Positions 32,759-44,914 of a stretch of DNA of 64,000 bases are shown here, one piece after another. Positions within the stretch are counted from its first letter, which is position 1. Each line of letters starts with the position of its first letter. The stretch covers positions 4,326,001 to 4,390,000 of the forward strand of contig CM032228.1 of the NCBI GenBank assembly GCA_019009955.1. Reading direction: 5' to 3'. Made by a program: the position numbers and the translations under genes. The DNA is from Riptortus pedestris (lineage: Eukaryota; Arthropoda; Insecta; Hemiptera; Alydidae). The notes under the pieces were generated by a model. The model was not told the origin of the DNA. It saw only the letters and a list, made by a program, of their open reading frames with translations, and ran no database searches.

Positions 32759-33986
32759 TTTATATCAATGGGTTATATAATTGAACCGTTTTCAGACAGT
32801 TGTTCGTTGAGGGCTTTCACAAGTATGAGCGGATATCGTGTAAAAGAAATGGGGTCTTTAAGGCATTGTTCCGGATGCCTTTCAAGCGATGGTCCATTTG
32901 AAAAAGCGAGAAAAAACAGCTTTCTCCGTTAAATTGGGAATTTAAAGAGTGACATACAGACAGGCAGCGAGGCTGAAAGGAGGACTAGAACTGGAGATCA
33001 TTGAATGAACGTGCTCGGGTCTAGGAGTGTAGGGTTTAGTTCGATCCTCTGCCTTGCTGTTACCTCACGTAGCCTCAGCTATGTCTTACCTCTCTCTCTC
33101 AATATACTATTCCATAGCCTCCAGCTTTACTCGGAAATGGTCTTTGGGAATGAGGTCGAGTGAACAACCTCCAACAAAGACAGCTCTCGGTTGGAGACTT
33201 GCACAGCCTGCCTACCAATCACTTGGACAGCAAAGGCAATAGGGATTTATTTAGTGACAAACCAATTAAAAGGCATTATAAAAGTTGTTAGAACAAACAG
33301 CAATAAAAGAATTGTTAATTAAATAAAGTTCAATATATTCAAGGAAATATGTATGTCCAGTGATTTCTGAGTCCTCCAAAAGTTGGTGGGAGACCCTGAC
33401 GTGATTTTTATCCATAGCCTAAAACTGTTTTGCCTAATAAATTGTAGGTGAATGAATTTATTAAAATACCTGGTAAATCTAGGTTTTACTAGGACAAAAT
33501 TGTTTGAAGTTGCATTATCTCTGGCCTTTGATGCCATAACTTGGTATGTCGACTTATCCTTAAATTGTGGTTTTAAGTCAATAATGGTTTTAGTCTTGGG
33601 ATCGTACGCCATTGGTAAAAAGTCGGTAACACTAGATCCCCAATAGCTTTTTGTTTTTATAGCGGATGTGAATATTTTGGCATCTCATGGGAAAAGACCA
33701 TTAGAATTTTGTTCAAGTGAATTTAACTTATTTTTGTCCTCATGGATTATTTCTGTGCATAATAAGATAAGTTCTAGTTATCAAATTCCTCTATATTTTA
33801 CGAATGTCGGCATGTTAACTATACTACTTTTGCATTCCGCAAAATGTCACATTTCCACTCCATAAATCAATTTACCGGCAACTTACTAACGTAAGTTTTT
33901 ACAGCCTATGAAGTTCCGATAAATCCACTCACCTAAATAAAAGTCGTCTCACTTCCAAGAAACGAACTAGAGGACATTTCCAACAT
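32759..33986. other. no recognised gene
   Basis: Short open frames on both strands at 33.3-33.65 kb (reverse frame starting MAYDPKTKTIIDLKP) match nothing I recognise. They sit just upstream of the transposase relic and could belong to the same element. Confidence 0.3.
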
Positions 33987-34067
33987 TTGTTTTTGAGGGA
34001 GGGGGGTGGGGGGGGTTTGTATGTAAATTTTGTTCGTCTTCTCTTAAATAACAGATTTAGTGCAACT

Positions 34068-35682
34068 AAAACTATGAAAATTAACCCAAAAATTAAAAAC
34101 AGAGAATGGCAATTGTATTTACGAATTTACTCTGCAAAACGAAAGGCATGTTGTTTGCAAAAAATGTTTTTATATGGACTTTAGGAGAAAACTAAGGGTT
34201 TTGTAGAAGAAGTTGTTAAACGAAAAAAGCTCTCTCCTTGTGGGATAATGTTTCCTGATGCACGTGGACGGACAAGACCCACACAATAAGTACACAAGAA
34301 GCCGAGTTGGTTTAACAAAATTATTGACCATGTATTAAATTTTTCCCAAGTTATGGAAAGTCACTACTGCTGCCAATTCGACGACCAAAAAAATATTTAA
34401 GTCAGTGACCTTAACTTATCAATAATGTATCAATTGTATGCAAAAGGTAGAACAAATCCTGTTTTCGAAGACAATCTATGCAAAAATGTTTCCATCAACT
34501 TAACCTTATCGTTCAAAAAAACCAAGAAAGGATACATGTCACACTTGTTGAATTTGCTAGACATGAATATTTAAAACCGCATGGATCGGAAAATCAATTG
34601 GAACTTATTGATCAACGTAATATTCACCATCAAAATGGCAGAGTTTGCCTACGCATCTAAAAGAGGAAGATAAAGAAGAAAGTCAAGAAGTAATTCTAAA
34701 AAGCGAGCCTATTGCTTTTGATTTCGAACAGTGCCATTACCTACCCCATATAATTTAAACTTCGATTGCATTCTACAAACGTCAGTTATGGACTTTCTAT
34801 CTTTACTATCCCATAACTTGGCCGATTAAATCCAGCCAGTTGTTACAATGTGGGATGAAACCATCACAGGAAGAGGAGCAAAACCAAATCGGCATCCTGT
34901 TTTGTTTAAACACATCCAGACCCTACCAACTCAGACCCTACCAAAAGAATAGAAGAGGTAAACCTTTTACTCTGACACATGTGGACGGCCAAAACAAGAA
35001 ACAACATAGTTTCGTACATTGGTTCTTGTACAGCTATTGGCGACGTAAGAAATTGCCCAATACCATATATTTAAATCACAAATTTTTAATTAGTGGGTCA
35101 CAGCCATATGGAGTGTGGACTCTGATTCATATAAATCATTGAAAAAACAAAAGAAGAAGAACAGGAATGAAAATAAACCATTTAAATGAACATGGTTGCA
35201 ATTGGTCAGGACATGTAAAAAAAAGAAACCCAAGAAAAAACATTCTGTGTTGTACCTATGGAAAAAGAAAACGTTACGATATTAAATCATTAGGCAGTTA
35301 AAGGTGGACCCCTACAGAAAAAAAAAATTAGACAATGAAAAATAAAAAATTTCTTTGGAAAACCTATTACAGTGGGCTCCAATACAGAAAGGGCTCAGGA
35401 AAATATATTTTTCAAACATTCCCTTAAAAAAGGAAGACCCTTTTAAGGAAATAAATTTTTCGATAGAAAGGGGAAGAATCAGTTTTTCCTGATGACATTC
35501 GTCTAGTGACCGAAGACACCTTTGCCGATTAAGTGGCCGAAAAAAAAAAAAAAATAGAATTCTCTCTCACTCTTTTGCCACTTATAGACTCGACTTTCCT
35601 TACCTTCTATAAGAATTTAAAACTGTAAAACCACACACCCTCAAAGATCCAGACCTTGAAGAGTTGGTCCCTGATGATTAAT
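34068..35682 (+). pseudogene. decayed DDE-type transposase relic, unclassified family
   Basis: Read across frames and stops, the relic gives an ordered series of blocks of a transposase-like family I remember as widespread in arthropods: CCLQKMFLYGL, DARGRTRPTQ, DHVLNFSQVMESHYC, LSIMYQLYAKG, NLTLSFKKTKKGY, FYKRQLWTF, MWDETITGRGAKPNR, HVDGQNKKQHSF, RKLPNTIYLNHKFLISG, FPDDIRLVTEDTF, LTLLPLIDSTFLTFYKNL. MWDE and VDGQNK (normally D.C.GQN) probably hold catalytic acidic residues. At least four in-frame stops and several frameshifts. Confidence 0.55.
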
Positions 35683-37354
35683 AAGAAAAAATATATTTAA
35701 TATTTTTAAGTTTAATGTTTTATTTCATTTTGTGTTTAGTCTTTTTATTAATATATAAAATATGGAGCATTTTTCCACAACTGTATTATCATAAAAAGTA
35801 ATAATATGCTCAACTCATTTATAATACAATATCTATTTTTGTAAATTTTTCTATACTCTAATTTTTGTAAATAAAAAAAAAATAAAGTAAAATTACTTGT
35901 TGAACTGAAACATTTTGTTACTAACTCATTCCTTTTTTATCTTATTAGATTAAATAAATTAAAATTCAATTAAGATTGAAATAATATATAATGAAAAGAA
36001 CCAACAACAGAAAATTAACGCCGTGTGAAAAACAAGGTAAGTTGTCGGTGGATGTTGGTGAAAAAACCTGATAAGTGATAAGAAATCACAGAAGTACTAT
36101 TAATCTCAAGAAAGCTTCGCAAAAACTGTCTGATAAACTGTGCAGAAATGAAGATTTGATCTGCCAAAAGAAAAAGGTTCCATCGAAATTTGGAATTTGC
36201 ACTTGCAAAGATCAAAATTTCGAATTGCTCCCTGTGAAAAGTTGATGTTTTCGAGTTACCAAAGTTATGGCCAGAGACCAGAGATATTTTACAGGTTTTG
36301 GAAATCACATGCACTTCAGTTTTGTCTAATAAAACCTAGTCTACAGGTATTTTATAATTCATTCACTTCAATTTATTAGACAAAACGGTTTTATATAAAT
36401 GACTAAAATACTATTAAATTGTAATATTTGGTGTGACGGCATATCCCTACGGAGAAAGGGCGTCGCCCAGCTTGGCTGCTACAGTATCTTCAGGCTCTGA
36501 TTACTGTAAGTAGGTTAATACATTTCAAATGTTGTTTACTTAGGCTTCTTACTACGAAAGAAATGTGTGATAAGATTTTAAGAAAAAAATAAGGGTTCTC
36601 TTTTGAAAACATAACTTTTAATAGCTCACTTTTACAACACAACAAACAGCAACTTATTCTATATGATCAATTATACTAAGCATTTAAAAGAATTAAAAAT
36701 AAATCTGAATACATTGGGATTAGACAAAAAATATAAAATATCGTTTGTGGAACATTGGATTATTAAAATGTTCGATTATTGTATCAGTTTTCGAGGTGTC
36801 TTATAATAAGGGACACATTTTTTTTTTTCAAAGCCTTACTGTACTTGTTAAGACATTCGACGGTAACTAAATCAGGCTTGTTAACAGAACAATTACCATT
36901 TAATTAAAAAACTTAATTTATTAATAAATTCTCTGAAGCGGCGGCTGAAATATTAAATTTTACAACCGGAGACAATATAAATATGCAAAACAGTGACAGG
37001 GGGGGGGGCTCAAATGAAATTTCTCAGAGCTCGTAAATCTCGATTTATTTCAAATGAAAAACGTTATTATCAAGAGGGGTGAGAGAGATTATGGAATTCT
37101 AGGGGTGGTTATATCGATACCAACATCGCTCGACCAACTATCGATTTATTCAGCAGCACCGACGGCTTAGTTCATTTTGCTCATACTTCAACTAAGGAAG
37201 ACAAAAACAATATTGTGGTGAATGAACTAATTAATAAACACAGCAAATAAGAACTGAGAACGAGTTGTAAACACAATAAATAAAAATTAAACACAATCAC
37301 AAACATTTTTGCCATTTAAATAAACCACATTATTCGAAGCTTAAAAGCGAAATA
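35683..37354. other. no recognised gene
   Basis: AT-rich. Small frames near 36.0-36.4 kb have no motifs. A G-run lies at about 37000. 36432-36520 begins TGTGACGGCATATCCC, which has an LTR-like start, but no partner end was found. Confidence 0.35.
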
Positions 37355-38040
37355 TTGTTTTCAAGAGACTTGTATAACCACCTCTTCTCATAGCAGGGAT
37401 GATTTTCTTTAGGCGCCCGTTGTTTACTACAAATACGCTATTTGCAATCTTTGCTGGTAGACCACGTTTCAAGTTATATTTTCCGACCCGCAGCTGAAGT
37501 TCAAGGTCAATAGGTAATTGTCCCGCTATGACATGGAGTGCATCGGTGGATATTGTGCAGTACGCTCTTGTTGTAAGAAGTAGTGCTTTCTCTGGGTTCG
37601 GGCCAGAAGATTTTTCTCATTTCTATTTTTTTCACTAGGAGCACCGCATAAAACTATGGGAAGGTATAATGCCTTGTATAATATATTTGTGCATTTATAA
37701 TTTAGGCCCCACATTTTTCCTGCCAATTTAATCGTGCATATTTCATATTCACTTTACTCTGGAGCTGTTTTATATGTTGGATGCAAGTAAGATGTTCGCC
37801 AATTGTCACTCCTAAATATTTAACTTCCTTGGCAGGCTTAATTGTGACTCCACCGATACTGATTTTTGGAGGGGAATTTTTATTTAGTTTTCCTTTTAAG
37901 AATAAGCACTGTGATTTATTTGCATTGAGACTCAGCTTATTATTTTCACACCACTCCAGGATGATATTAGTAGCGAGTGAAGCTTTAATTTCTATCTCGC
38001 GCCTCGACTCTGCCTCAAATATGACTCCTAAGTCATCCAT

Positions 38041-38043
<3 letters not shown>
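37355..38043 (-). pseudogene. R1-like LINE reverse transcriptase 3' half
   Basis: Reverse strand: FMDDLGVIFEAE (the Y/F-x-DD catalytic box), LATNIILEWCENNKLSLNAN, KSQCLFLKGKL, VKYLGVTIGEHL, then across a frame change ILYKALYLPIVLCGA and further on AYCTISTDALHVIAGQLPID, typical of the R1-like region after the RT. A (CT)n tract begins immediately upstream of the DD box and no RT sequence is found beyond it. Frameshifted and truncated, so inactive. Confidence 0.75.
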
Positions 38044-38375
<332 letters not shown>

Positions 38376-38395
38376 GCTGTAGCGTTCGTAATATC

Positions 38396-38437
38396 ATTGT
38401 AACGATATGATATTACGTTATATCATATCGTTACAAT
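38396..38437. other. perfect 18-bp hairpin
   Basis: ATTGTAACGATATGATAT, six-base loop TACGTT, then ATATCATATCGTTACAAT: a perfect inverted repeat just beyond the CT tract. Function unknown; could be the end of a foldback element. Confidence 0.8.
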
Positions 38438-38454
38438 CTCGTCAAATAAGCGTT

Positions 38455-38700
38455 ATTATACATTGGATCGAAAAAAAATATTAGATGTCTAGGTCTATAA
38501 ATGATTTTATACATATTTTATCTACCATGAATACTAACCCAGATATTTGCATCTTCTGCCTTCAGTAAACCGCCACTCCTAATTATGCCAGAATCTCAAT
38601 ACGCTTTCGCGCCACGAACAATTTTATTGTATGCCTAAATGCCAAATATTGTTTTCAAGAGACCATTATTATAAGTGATACATTCAATTTCGTTGTGTGA
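38455..38700 (+). mobile_element. HINE-like fragment, long subfamily
   Basis: GGATCGAAAAAAAATATT, GAATACTAACCCAGATATTT, GCCTTCAGTAAACCGCCACT, CCAAATATTGTTTTCAAGAG: middle of the long subfamily. Both tips are absent; next to an LTR copy. Confidence 0.6.
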
Positions 38701-38719
38701 TGGCGTCATCATTTAATAT

Positions 38720-39032
38720 TGTTACGTTTTTTATTACCGAATCAGTAATAAACGTTTTTAATAAGAGTTCTTTTGGATTGCAAAATTAAATACTCGCAAG
38801 TTTCACAGTTTTTTTCACTGCTCAATTTATTTCACAATGCACAATACACTTGGTAATTATTCTTAATTACTACTCACAATATGCACTGATAGCGTCACTG
38901 TTCTTCAGATTACACAGGACTAGACGGGTCTAGTAGGGGCCCGACCCACTCTCGGCTTCTTTGATCTATATCGCACTTCCCAAATACGCGACCCTCTCTC
39001 TGAAGAATTATTCATGTATTTAATTTTCGCAA
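38720..39032 (-). mobile_element. LTR copy with internal deletion (same family as 44.1 kb)
   Basis: Begins TGTTACGTTTTTTATTACCG and ends TTAATTTTCGCAAC. Shares ACTTGGTAATTATTCTTAAT, GATAGCGTCACTGTTCTT and CGGCTTCTTTGATCTAT with the 592-bp copy at 44084-44675, but lacks the block of CACTG-type words between them. AT-rich flanks; no internal retrotransposon sequence adjoins it. Confidence 0.7.
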
Positions 39033-39099
39033 CTATATGTTACATTCTTGTTTCCAAAATGTTTATGTAATTAATACATGTCATACTCGACATTTAACT

Positions 39100-39345
39100 G
39101 TTTTAGCCAACACTAGAGATTATATTTGTTTTTGGCGGGAATTGGTCTTGGAAATAGTGGGTGTTTAAAGGGCGGACGATTCAAAATATTTCCGTAAGTA
39201 TGTTTCGGATTGTAAAATGGCATAGATCTTGTTCAACTATTGATGACCTACGATAGTTGCTCTGTACATTTTCTCATGACACAAATATTAGTATTTTCGA
39301 GTTATCAGTATTTTCTTTTTTCAGTCAATAATAAAGCCCCCCCCC
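39100..39345 (+). repeat. strongly diverged HINE-like core
   Basis: GTGGGTGTTTAAAGGGCGGA, TTCAAAATATTTCCGTAAGT, TTTCGGATTGTAAAATGGCA follow the family order (G-run, AATATCTCCGTTACTAT, CGGATCGAAAAATTG) with many changes. Likely an old copy. Confidence 0.4.
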
Positions 39346-39857
39346 CACTAATACTCTGATCGAATTTTGTCTAAGAAATAGCGAGTAAAATGTCTGATGG
39401 CCTTGCTAGTCAATGGCAATACGGCTAGACTTCTCCCAGTGGACATTTATAAGTCTGATAAAATGTATGAGACGTGAGGTAGACCCGAGGCAGACAGGGT
39501 GCAAGATGGGTTTACGATGCATTAGGACAATACTGCAGCGGCTAATAGTGCATTTATGACTATTCGCTACATTTTTATGACGACCCCCCTCACAATGTGG
39601 GGTATTACTGAATGGCAAATGACAGTTTTCCTTTTGAACATTTAATGGCTTTGTGGGTGCAACGACTTTTTTTTTACTATTATTTTCTTATTTCAACACC
39701 AAATAATCATTTATACTGAGAGACGAATGTATTTTTAACGAAAAAGAAAATTTAACTTTATATTTCTACGATTAGAATTGGTTACGTATTACTGGATTAA
39801 GGAAATCCGACGATTTAATGTAAATGTGAGTTCTCCTTTGTTTCTGACGAGTTAAGT

Positions 39858-39858
39858 A

Positions 39859-39921
<63 letters not shown>
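39858..39921. repeat. (AC)n microsatellite
   Basis: About 32 AC repeats followed by GACGCACGGCCGCACGCACA. A fragment GGTTAGCGGTTGCAATTTTG just after resembles the post-microsatellite part of a HINE. Confidence 0.95.
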
Positions 39922-39922
<1 letters not shown>

Positions 39923-40319
39923 GACGCACGGCCGCACGCACACATGCCTGTTACGGGTTAGCGGTTGCAATTTTGGTTTGATCGATACAAAACTCTATAT
40001 AGGTGTGCAGGTATATATGTATAAAAGGTATTTTAGCGAAGCTACCTTGATATAAGACGATTTATTTTAGCTTCAAATCATAATCCATTTTCTCCTTCGT
40101 ATTTCAAGGGAAAATTTTCATTCTAATATTACATTTGCAAATTATTTTCCCATTTTACAAATATCTTAACATATACTTCTTCCAAAAATATATTGTTTTT
40201 GAACGAAAAATAATTTTTTTATTTTTTTTTATTTATTTTTTTTACACGTCCAAGCTGTGCTATATACCTGAGAGTGTTGGTTTGCACCTTTAATGTGTAT
40301 TTGCCATCTATAAACTTTT

Positions 40320-40793
40320 AGCAGATTTCCCCTAAGGGATATCTGCTATTGAGGTCGCACCCATGACGCGATTTTCAATTTTTTTTTTTTTTTTTTCCAA
40401 GAGACGTTTATTATATGAGATACATGCAAATATGTTGGTGAACCCCCCCCCCCTGTCTTAAGTTTTTAGACTACTTAAATTTGATTGATCGAGATAAAAA
40501 TTATTCTGATTCATTATAAATTGCAGTAATAGATATAGTAAATAGTTTTCTGTTTAATTAATATGTTATGTTCTGATATATTTCAGTAATTGTTTTTTTT
40601 TCGGTGAGACTCGGCAGACCATTTGAGACGCTTTCCGCCGGGAGGGGAAAGATTTCTAATTACAGTTTGTATTTATTTACTTAATATTCACGGTGGTGTT
40701 GTGTCAGCAGTATGTAGATTTATCTATTATTAAACTTCACGAGCGAATTCTGCTTAGTTTACGCAGCCCCTGCGTGCCGGGCTTTTCTTATAG
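40320..40793 (+). mobile_element. HINE-like element, long subfamily, internally deleted
   Basis: 5' palindrome AGCAGATTTCCCCTAAGGGA, GGTCGCACCCATGACGCG, a T-run of 18 replacing the usual first half, C-run at about 40446, CTGATTCATTATAAATTGCA, TATTCACGGTGGTGTTGTG, then ATTCTGCTTAGTTTACGCAG and CCCCTGCGTGCCGGGCT. Both tips are present. Confidence 0.8.
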
Positions 40794-41129
40794 GCCTGCT
40801 TTGTTTAATTTAATTCTCCGCTGTCAGAGTTCCACGAAAAAAATCCGAAACAGGAATAACTTAATGGATAACTCCAGCATAAATATTCATAATTCTTTTC
40901 CAAATGCTGTTTTCGTTTTAGCAATTCATATCAGTATTGTTTACATTCCAATTCATTAAAACGAAAAATGTTTTATTATTTTTTTTTGTAACTTGGTTAT
41001 TTATTTGAGGAGGAAAATATGTCGCTGGAGTCAACCATCCATGGATACTTTATACAAAGTTTGTAGTTGGTGAAATATACTACACAACGTTTGGCTGACA
41101 ATTATCTTTTTCCACGGCAGTGTTTGTTG

Positions 41130-41780
41130 GAAGTGAAGAATGTTTACATGGAGAGAGAGAAAAAACGTCCAATTCTTCACAATTTGTTTATTTCAGCGCT
41201 AAGCGCTTTCAAAGACTAATGTCTCCATCTTCAGAGCTACACATGAAAAACAATAACGGGGGGAGGATTAATAAAAACTCTATACATAGGGTGGCAACAG
41301 GTGTCATAAAACATGTTAATATCAATACATTTTTTAAAATAAAATACAAAATAAAATATCTAGCAATGAACATAATAAATAAATACTTAAGTCCATATCT
41401 TAAAATGAAATACAGAGAGTGATAGATCTATTGGTGGTATAGGAATAATATTACCGAACCTACTTTGACATGCACTCATTGGGAAAGACACACAAGCGAC
41501 TGGCTGGGACGCGGGAGATAACGTCGAGGTCCAGTACCCCCGCCATTGCAGACTTATAACAATCGGTCTTCTTGTTCAAAGAGCGACTACCAATAAGTTT
41601 CTTATTCAATGCGATCTCCAGCCCCTCCAATGCACTTAGTTTTTTACCTTTCTTGGCTTCATGTAATAAACACACTTCATGGGCTCCTTCGCTATGTCCC
41701 TCTTCGCTCGTTATTATCTGTTCACTTAAAAAATGTCCCACAACTAATCTTGTTGAACGAATAATATTCAAAAATTGCTC
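41130..41780 (-). pseudogene. possible Penelope-like element 3' remnant
   Basis: Reverse frame at 41460-41771 includes HFLSEQIITSEEGHSEGAH, EVCLLHEAKKGKKLSALEGL and EIALNKKLIGS. The H...S...H...H..K.GKKL..LE.LEI pattern resembles the GIY-YIG endonuclease tail of Penelope-like retroelements. Downstream on the same strand is AGCTCTGAAGATGGAGACAT and AAGCGCTTAGCGCTGAAATA, a 3' region of a kind I associate with such elements. No RT part nearby. Confidence 0.4.
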
Positions 41781-41829
41781 TTCTACATATTTCCTAGAAT
41801 CATAAATAAATAGTCTTATTTGTATTTTT

Positions 41830-42754
41830 AGCAGATTTTCCTTAAGGGAATTCAGCTATTGAGGTCGTACTCATGACGCGATTTTCGCAATTTTTCTTCA
41901 AATGTCCATCGACCCTACCTAGGAGATGAACAATATTTGTGTCTGTTGCCGCTCTAGCGGTCGCAATTATTGTTTAATCGTTACCAAACTCGATATTTAG
42001 TACAAAGGAAGTCAAGTTCGTTGACGGCTTAAATCGGACCAGGGGAAGGGAGGTTTGTGGGGAGAATTTCGAAAATTCGAAATATCTCTGCTACTATACG
42101 TCGTATCGAAAAAGTGTATAGAGTCAACCTTATTGAAAATTACATTTACTATAAATAGCGTTACATACAATTATTCTCTATCCTGAATATTAACCGAGAT
42201 ATTTGCACTTTTCAGTTTTCGGCCTTCAGCAAACCCCCACTTCTACTCATGTCATATTAACAATAAGCTGTTATTTCATGAACCACTTCATTACAAGGTC
42301 AAATACCAAATATTGTTCTCATTGAACTTTTACTTTGTGAGATATATGCATATATGCTCTGTTGACCCCCCCCCCTTCTATTGTTCTTGGATTACTAAGA
42401 TTTGAGTGGTTGTAAAACTGATTCTGATTCATTACAAATTATAGCACTAGCTTTAGTAAATTGTTTTCAATAAATTTAATATGTTATATTCAGATATATT
42501 GCATTAATAGTTTGACTTTCCGGTCTTTCTATCTATTCAGCGCTCTGAGGTTGGTTAGCCTGTTTGTTTACAATTCAGCCATTTTCCGTTGTAGAGATTA
42601 TTAACTTGTTTTGTAAATTGACCTAATGATTTCTCATTACCGTTTGTATTTATTCACTTAATATTCAAGGTAGGTAACCTGTATTTGTATTTATCTATTG
42701 TAAACCTTAGCCTGGGAAATCTTCTTAGTTTACGCAGCCCCTGCGTGACGGACT
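41830..42754 (+). mobile_element. HINE-like element, long subfamily, complete 925-bp copy
   Basis: Reference-quality copy without AT expansion: AGCAGATTTTCCTTAAGGGA at 41830, GGTCGTACTCATGACGCGAT, ATCGACCCTACCTAGGAGAT, CCGCTCTAGCGGTCGCAATT, GAAATATCTCTGCTACTATA, GGCCTTCAGCAAACCCCCAC, CATTGAACTTTTACTTTGTG, C-run near 42366, CTGATTCATTACAAATTATA, GTTTGTATTTATTCACTTAA, CTGGGAAATCTTCTTAGTTT, hairpin, GACGGACT, then host CTTTTT. No open frame of note. Confidence 0.9.
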
Positions 42755-43934
42755 CTTTTTATCTTCAAAATAGTTCTTTAAGTGTTACAAGTCCTGCTTA
42801 AATGTCAATTATGGAATTGCACTGAGAAGCAAAGGTTGTGAAGACTTGTTATTAACGTGCCAATTTTTGGTAGGGAAATCTGCTCTGTTGACCTAGCCCT
42901 CGTGTGTAGGTTTATTAATTGAATTTTTCATGGAAATATTCGAACATATTGTGAAGAAACTAATTTCCATGGCTGTCTAAAGCTACCTCGTATTTCATCA
43001 TATGGGTTTGGAAATAGAATGTGTGTAGTAGACAATTAAATCACGGTACTTCACTACACAAAGATGTGGATAGCGTTAACTGTTTGAGCTTAGTAAAGTC
43101 CTAGTTAATTTGGCACTTAACGGCTTAAAGGTTTTGCTAATATATAAATATGTACTAGCATTTAAATATTTATACAAGTAGCTTTGCTGTCTTGTATAAT
43201 GGATGTAATTAAGGGGGGGGGGTGGTTCTTATCTCTGTTATCAAATACTGAGCGAACTTTGATAATGCTTGAGACAGATAAAACCCTCCCTCGGTTAGCT
43301 AATTAATTGATCATTTGTAATCATAGAGAGAAATTAATTTTAATATTAATTAACGCTGCTCTAAATGGTTTCCCTTTGATGTCGAATGCCGTTTGTGAAA
43401 ATTTAAATTGGTTATTACAAGATTAATGGAGGCCTTTGCTCCTTTTGTACTATTATTTATGTAAAATACTCCCCTCCCCCCCCCTCACCTCTGCCATGAT
43501 TCGCTGAACCAATGTAAGCCTCGGTTAATTATATATTTATATAAAGAAAGATGGCGCCGCGAGGAAGAATAAGCTAAGAGCAAGCCTCTCTTCAAAGTCG
43601 GTAAATTATTGCCCTCATTAAGGTTGTGGGGGGGGGGGCAACTTCGGGGGTAACTACCCCTTCTAGCCCATTATTTAGAATAAATAATTATGTCCTTATA
43701 TTCTTGGACATCATTATCCCTACCTACCTTCTCCTCTCCTTTTAACTAACAAAGAAAACATTATTCAAAAAAAAAAATTCTCTTGTCCCTTAAGAAGAAT
43801 ATAGTTGAAGTAGTCTATCAAATAGATGAAATAAAGCTGAAACTGAATCCTTAATATATTTAAATATAGTATTAAAATCCTTCTTCTTAGTAACGATGCA
43901 TAATTCTAACAGGTTTCACATACAGATATGACAT
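42755..43934. other. no recognised gene
   Basis: Ordinary AT-rich sequence with several G or C homopolymer runs (about 43213, 43477, 43628). No motif recognised. Confidence 0.4.
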
Positions 43935-44020
43935 ACTACTCGTACTTATGACGTGATTTTCTAAGAAGTTCCTCAAATTATCAACCCTACAAAGGAGATG
44001 ATGAAAATTAGGTCCGTTCA

Positions 44021-44087
<67 letters not shown>

Positions 44088-44670
44088 ACGTTTTTATTAC
44101 CAAAACTAGGAATAAATGTTTTTAATAAGAGTTCTGTGGATTGCAAAATTAAACACTCACAAGTTTCACAGTTTTTATCACTGCACAATTTATTTCAAAA
44201 TGCACAATAAACTTGGTAATTATTCTTAATTACTACTCACAGTATACACTGATAGCGTCACTGTTCTTGAGATTACACAGTCCAATAATTCACTCACGGT
44301 CACTGAAATTCACAAAAGACGGCACTGCACTGTCTTAAACACGGCACTAAACTGTTATTAACAGTCACGGCAAAACACTGTTCTTCACATAAAAACACTT
44401 TACCGCACTGCACTAAGTCGCACTGAAGCACTGATGTGAACATCAAGACAGGTGAGAATAAAACTGACTCGCTCGTGGCTGGCTGGTTCTTTATATAAGG
44501 TGTCGGCATACATCAAAGGGGAATTGCCTGGACCCTTCGATGCTAGGCTGGGCGGGTCTAGTCGGGGGTTCGACCCTCTGTCGGCTTCTTTGATCTATCT
44601 TGCACTTCCAGAATACGCGACTCTCTCTCTCTCTCTCTCTCTGAAGGATTACTCATGTATTTAATTTTCG

Positions 44671-44720
<50 letters not shown>

Positions 44721-44914
44721 CTTGTTTGTTAACGGGCTAGATCTCGTACATTTTGCTTGATTGTTAATTAAATCGTTATTTAAATGTTTTATGTAAAACT
44801 AAAGATGAAGTTCGTTAACGGCTGAAATCGAACTAGTAAGAGGGGGAATTTTGAATATTCAAAACATGTCTTAAATATTGGATCGAAAAATAGCATTAAA
44901 CCAATCTTATTTCA
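43935..44914 (+). mobile_element. HINE-like element carrying an LTR in its AT tract
   Basis: Decayed 5' part (CTCGTACTTATGACGTGATT, GGAGATGATGAAAATTAGGT, CCGTTCATAATTATATA), TA tract 44024-44083, LTR 44084-44675, TA tract 44676-44718, then TTGTTTGTTAACGGGCTAG, AAGTTCGTTAACGGCTGAAA, GGATCGAAAAATAGCATT. The 20-bp minisatellite starts exactly where CAATCTTATTGCAAATT is expected. 3' part lost. Confidence 0.75.
44084..44675 (-). mobile_element. 592-bp solo LTR inside a HINE microsatellite
   Basis: Reverse-strand LTR from TGTTGCGAAAATTAAATACA (at 44675) to AATAAAAACGTAACA (at 44084), with TG...CA ends. On that strand a TATA box lies at 44491-44498 (TTATATAAAG) and a TCAGT initiator-like motif about 30 bp downstream (44463-44467). 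Flanking TA repeats make the target duplication unreadable. Gypsy-type LTRs fit the length and ends; no internal domain. A shorter copy lies at 38720. Confidence 0.7.

Noticed and set aside
33319..33612. 97-codon reverse frame as a host exon
   Set aside because: No familiar domain and no neighbouring exon; left as unrecognised.
36432..36520. LTR beginning TGTGACGG
   Set aside because: Only an LTR-like start; no matching end, duplication or second copy found.
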